From the NCBI GenBank assembly GCA_965200535.1, contig CBDAUF010000001.1, positions 620,001 through 684,000 on the forward strand: a DNA stretch of 64,000 bases, given 5' to 3'. The notes under the pieces are model-generated. The model was not told the DNA's origin. It saw only the letters and a program-made list of their open reading frames with translations, and did not search any database. The DNA comes from MPNO01 sp965200535 (GTDB lineage Bacteria > Pseudomonadota > Alphaproteobacteria > MPNO01). A program made the position numbers and the translations under genes. Shown in pieces: positions 61,646 to 64,000 of the stretch (positions are counted from its first letter, which is position 1; every line of letters begins with the position of its first letter).

Positions 61646-62422
61646 GTGAAGCTCTGCCGTTACAACGACCAGAGGCTCGGCCTCATCTCCGGCGAGCAGG
61701 TGATCGACGTGAGCGAGGGGATCGCGGCGGCGGGCGAATGGCGCTGGCCGCTGCCGCCGGGCGACCGGCTCATCGCGGCGCTCGATGCGGTCCGCGCCAG
61801 CGTGGAAGAGCACCGCAAATGGGGCTTCGTCCAGCTCCACCGGAGCGTCGCCCTGTTGAGCCCGGTGGCCAACCCGACCAAGATTGTCGTCGCCCGGACC
61901 GATGGCAGCGCCCATGGCGACGAGCGCGGGCTGTTCCTCGGGAACCCGGTCCCTGCCGGACCCGGCGAGGGGGCGGCGGCGCTGCCCGACCGGCCGACCG
62001 ACTGCGAAATTGCGCCCGCCATCGTCGTCGGCCGCACCGCCCGGGTTATTGAGGAAGCGGATGCGCTCGACCATGTCGCGGGTTACGCGATCGCTCTCCG
62101 CACGACGGCCCGCGGCCGCGGCGAGGCGGTCGACGACCGTGCGGTGATCGGCCCCTGGCTGGCGACCGCCGACGAGATCGCCGATCCGGATGCGCTCGCG
62201 CTTCGGGTGAACGGCGAGACGCGCCGGGACACGACCGGTGCGCGCCGGAGCCGGGGCTGCCGCCGTCTGATCGCATCAGCGTCGCGCCGCTACACCCTCT
62301 ATCCCGGCGACGTGGTCGTCGGAGCCCCCGAGATCTCCCGCCCCGTGCAGCCGGGCAACATCGTGCGCTGCGAGATCGAGGGGATCGGGGCGATGGAAGT
62401 CGCGGTCCGGGCGGCCGGATGA
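61646..62422 (+). CDS. FAH-family protein with degenerate metal site
   Basis: 258 residues from GTG 61646. The fold is FAH-like (ALLSPVANPTKIVVARTD, VGRTARVIEEADALDHVAGYAIA, DDRAVIGPWLATADEIADPDAL, and the end GNIVRCEIEGIGAMEV). Of the usual metal ligands only the first glutamate, E121, is kept: the second is A123 in DCEIAPA, and the aspartate of the N-D-x-(S/T)-A-R-D strand is R152 in ALRTTARG. Classical hydrolase activity is doubtful; some FAH relatives with altered sites are lyases. Its end overlaps the GNAT start (ATGA). Confidence 0.85.
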   Translation: MKLCRYNDQRLGLISGEQVIDVSEGIAAAGEWRWPLPPGDRLIAALDAVRASVEEHRKWGFVQLHRSVALLSPVANPTKIVVARTDGSAHGDERGLFLGNPVPAGPGEGAAALPDRPTDCEIAPAIVVGRTARVIEEADALDHVAGYAIALRTTARGRGEAVDDRAVIGPWLATADEIADPDALALRVNGETRRDTTGARRSRGCRRLIASASRRYTLYPGDVVVGAPEISRPVQPGNIVRCEIEGIGAMEVAVRAAG

Positions 62423-63351
62423 CGGTCGCGATCAGGCCTCTCGCCGAAGCCGATGTGGAGCCCGCCGAGCGCGTGTGCAGGCTCGCCTTCGGCACCTTCT
62501 TCGGCCTGCCCGACCCCCTCTCCTTCCGCGGCGACGGCGGTCTCGTCCGGCCGCGCTTCCTCGCCGACCCGTCCGGCGCGATCGCCGCGGAGGCGGAGGG
62601 CGGGATCTCCGGCTCCGGGTTCGTCATGAACTGGGGGAGCGTCGGCGTGCTCGGTCCGCTCACCGTTCATCCCGACCGCTGGAGCGCGGGCATCGGGCGC
62701 CGGCTGACCGAGGCTGCGGTCGCGCTGCTCGATGCGCGCGGCCACGACTTCGCCGGACTTCTCACCCACCCCCACAGCACCCGCCATGTCAGGCTCTACG
62801 AATCGTTCGGCTTCGAGATGCAGCGCCCGATCTCGGTCCTGCGACGCGACGTACGCCGCATCGCGATGCCCGGCCGCGCGCGGCTGCTCGCCGGGCTCGA
62901 CGATGCCGCCGCCTGCCGCGAGGTCGCCGACACGGTCTATCCCGGGCTCGACCACACGCGCGAAATCGCGGCTGTGCTCGGCCACGGGTTCGGCGAGACG
63001 ATCCTTCTGCCCCGTTTGCGCGGGAGGGCCGGTCTCACGGCCTATGCCGTCTGCCATCACGGCGCCGGGACCGAGGGCAGTTCGGATATCCTGTTCGTCA
63101 AGGCCGCAGCGGTGAGGTCGGGCCCGGACGCGGCCGCCGATTTCCGGCAGCTCCTTGCCGGCTGCGAGGCGCTCGCCGCACGGCGCGGTGCGAAAACCGT
63201 CGCCGCCGGCGTCAATACCGGCCGGCGCGAGGTCTACCGCATGCTGCGCGAGGCCGGCTACCGCAGCTTCATGAACGCGGTTGCCATGCTCCGGCCGGCC
63301 GGCGAGGGCTACGGCGCGCCCGGCATCTACGCGGTCGACGACTGGCGGTAG
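62419..63351 (+). CDS. GNAT family N-acetyltransferase
   Basis: 310 residues, about twice a single GNAT domain. The N-terminal domain has the acetyl-CoA loop VHPDRWSAGIGRRLTEAAVALL (83-104) followed by HPHSTRHVRLYESFGFE. The C-terminal half (from about residue 165) has a similar arrangement (VNTGRREVYRMLREAGYRSFMNA), so this is a tandem GNAT protein in which the second copy lacks the R-x-x-G-x-G loop. Acceptor substrate unknown. It is the last gene of the presumed operon from 60136. Confidence 0.85.
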   Translation: MTVAIRPLAEADVEPAERVCRLAFGTFFGLPDPLSFRGDGGLVRPRFLADPSGAIAAEAEGGISGSGFVMNWGSVGVLGPLTVHPDRWSAGIGRRLTEAAVALLDARGHDFAGLLTHPHSTRHVRLYESFGFEMQRPISVLRRDVRRIAMPGRARLLAGLDDAAACREVADTVYPGLDHTREIAAVLGHGFGETILLPRLRGRAGLTAYAVCHHGAGTEGSSDILFVKAAAVRSGPDAAADFRQLLAGCEALAARRGAKTVAAGVNTGRREVYRMLREAGYRSFMNAVAMLRPAGEGYGAPGIYAVDDWR

Positions 63352-63378
63352 GCGACACGCCCGCCGCTCCTGCCGGGG

Positions 63379-64000
63379 CTACTTGTCGAGGTCGAAGATG
63401 CGCCGCGCGTTGAGGCCGAGGATGTTCTGGCGCGCTTCGTCGTCGAGGAACGGGATGTCCCAGATGACCGCCGGCGGATCGAAATCCCAGTGCGGCCAGT
63501 CCGAAGCGTAGAGGAGCTGGGTGCGGGCGCGGGTCATCTCGAAGGTAAGCTCCAGCGCCTTCAGGTTGTCGGTCTCGAGCGGCTGCGACGTGTAATACAT
63601 CTCGGCCATGTATTCGCTGGGCTTGCGCTTCAGGAGCGGCGCTTCCGAGGTACGCATCATGTAGGTGTGATCGAGGCGCTGCATCAGCCAGGGCACCCAC
63701 GACAGCCCGCTTTCGATCCAGACCACGGGCAAACCGGGGAAACGCTCGGGCAAGCCGTTCATCACCCAATTCGTCATGTGGACCACATTGCACCACACAA
63801 AGGACAGCGCGTGCATCGAGGCGAAACGGTTGATCTGCATCATCGAGGGATCCTGCCAGTAGTAGCCGGCGTGGAACCCGAGCGGCAGCCCGCGCTCTTC
63901 AAGCGCGCGGTAGACCTTCATGTAGCGGTTGTGGTGGACCGGCTTGTTGCGCACCGAGGTGACCATGAAGCCGACCACACCGGGGGCGTCACCGAATTCC
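63379..64000 (-). CDS. Amidohydrolase family protein (ACMSD-like), 5'-partial
   Basis: About 207 visible residues; the frame stays open to the right edge, so the N-terminal half lies outside. The C-terminal part fits amidohydrolase-2: a histidine strand LPLGFHAGYYWQDP, VVHMTNWVMNGLPERFPGLPVVWIESGLSWVPWLMQRLDH, and the metal aspartate in LLYASDWPHWDFD near the end. Such enzymes decarboxylate or hydrolyse aromatic-type acids with a zinc or manganese centre. It is on the opposite strand to the GNAT gene, with 27 bases between them. Confidence 0.88.
   Translation of the reverse strand, partial: EFGDAPGVVGFMVTSVRNKPVHHNRYMKVYRALEERGLPLGFHAGYYWQDPSMMQINRFASMHALSFVWCNVVHMTNWVMNGLPERFPGLPVVWIESGLSWVPWLMQRLDHTYMMRTSEAPLLKRKPSEYMAEMYYTSQPLETDNLKALELTFEMTRARTQLLYASDWPHWDFDPPAVIWDIPFLDDEARQNILGLNARRIFDLDK

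Overview
The window is very GC-rich, densely coded, and reads as a piece of an alphaproteobacterial chromosome, most likely Rhodospirillales-like. The signs are the gene block aminotransferase–homoserine dehydrogenase–GlpX–RecJ, a full cox-type molybdenum hydroxylase cluster with a moxR/coxE pair, LIV-type ABC and TRAP uptake systems, and many small catabolic enzymes. No genus can be named from the sequence alone. There are no insertion sequences, integrases, rRNA genes or CRISPR arrays. Genes are packed so tightly (many ATGA, GTGA and TGATG overlaps) that no stretch over 300 bases lacks a gene. The largest gaps are 46987-47221 (leader of a TRAP binding protein) and 44567-44785 (AT-rich leader of a cold-shock gene).

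Layout. 1-8.9 kb is catabolic: a partial EamA permease, a crotonase, an SDR, a VOC protein, a luciferase-like monooxygenase, a deaminase, then a minus-strand cassette of CoA ligase, enoyl-CoA hydratase, Rieske oxygenase and homogentisate-dioxygenase-like cupin. tRNA-Glu follows. 9-15.1 kb is housekeeping on the minus strand: DUF2062 protein, recJ, glpX, hom and a PLP aminotransferase. A perfect 16-bp palindrome at 15768-15783 matches the ParB-binding parS site, so this part of the chromosome is probably close to the origin. 15.9-26.4 kb is a mixed accessory stretch: deazaflavin-type reductase, pentapeptide protein, FAH hydrolase, a decayed AMP-ligase, a 4Fe-4S protein, a dihydroxyphthalate-decarboxylase-like protein, cyclophilin, MFS and MATE transporters, an isochorismatase/Asp-Glu racemase pair and a cytochrome c.

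26.4-44.6 kb is one co-directional minus-strand block. Its upstream part is an Mrp-type cation/proton antiporter (order E-F-G-A'-B-C-D plus two more D-type subunits, with no long MrpA), followed by an MFS gene. Its downstream part is coxG-S-L-M-D-E, two XdhC halves and a molybdopterin-binding/nucleotidyltransferase fusion, which together supply an aerobic molybdenum hydroxylase and its cofactor maturation. 44.8-46.2 kb holds a double cold-shock-domain protein, a DUF192 protein, tRNA-Ser and tRNA-Thr.

46.3-58.8 kb is organised for uptake and oxidation of small organic acids or N-heterocycles: an orphan DctP with a clear terminator, two SDRs, a NicX-like ring-cleavage dioxygenase, a complete LIV-type ABC transporter, a complete TRAP transporter, and an oppositely oriented PhnD-like protein. 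58.8-64 kb carries an ornithine-cyclodeaminase-family enzyme, tRNA-Gly, an archaeal-type (DUF120) riboflavin-kinase-like protein, an enolase-superfamily enzyme, a degenerate FAH protein, a GNAT acetyltransferase and a partial amidohydrolase. The NicX-like, isochorismatase and racemase-family genes, the LIV transporter and the FAH proteins together suggest degradation of pyridine-type or aromatic compounds, but the actual substrates are inference.
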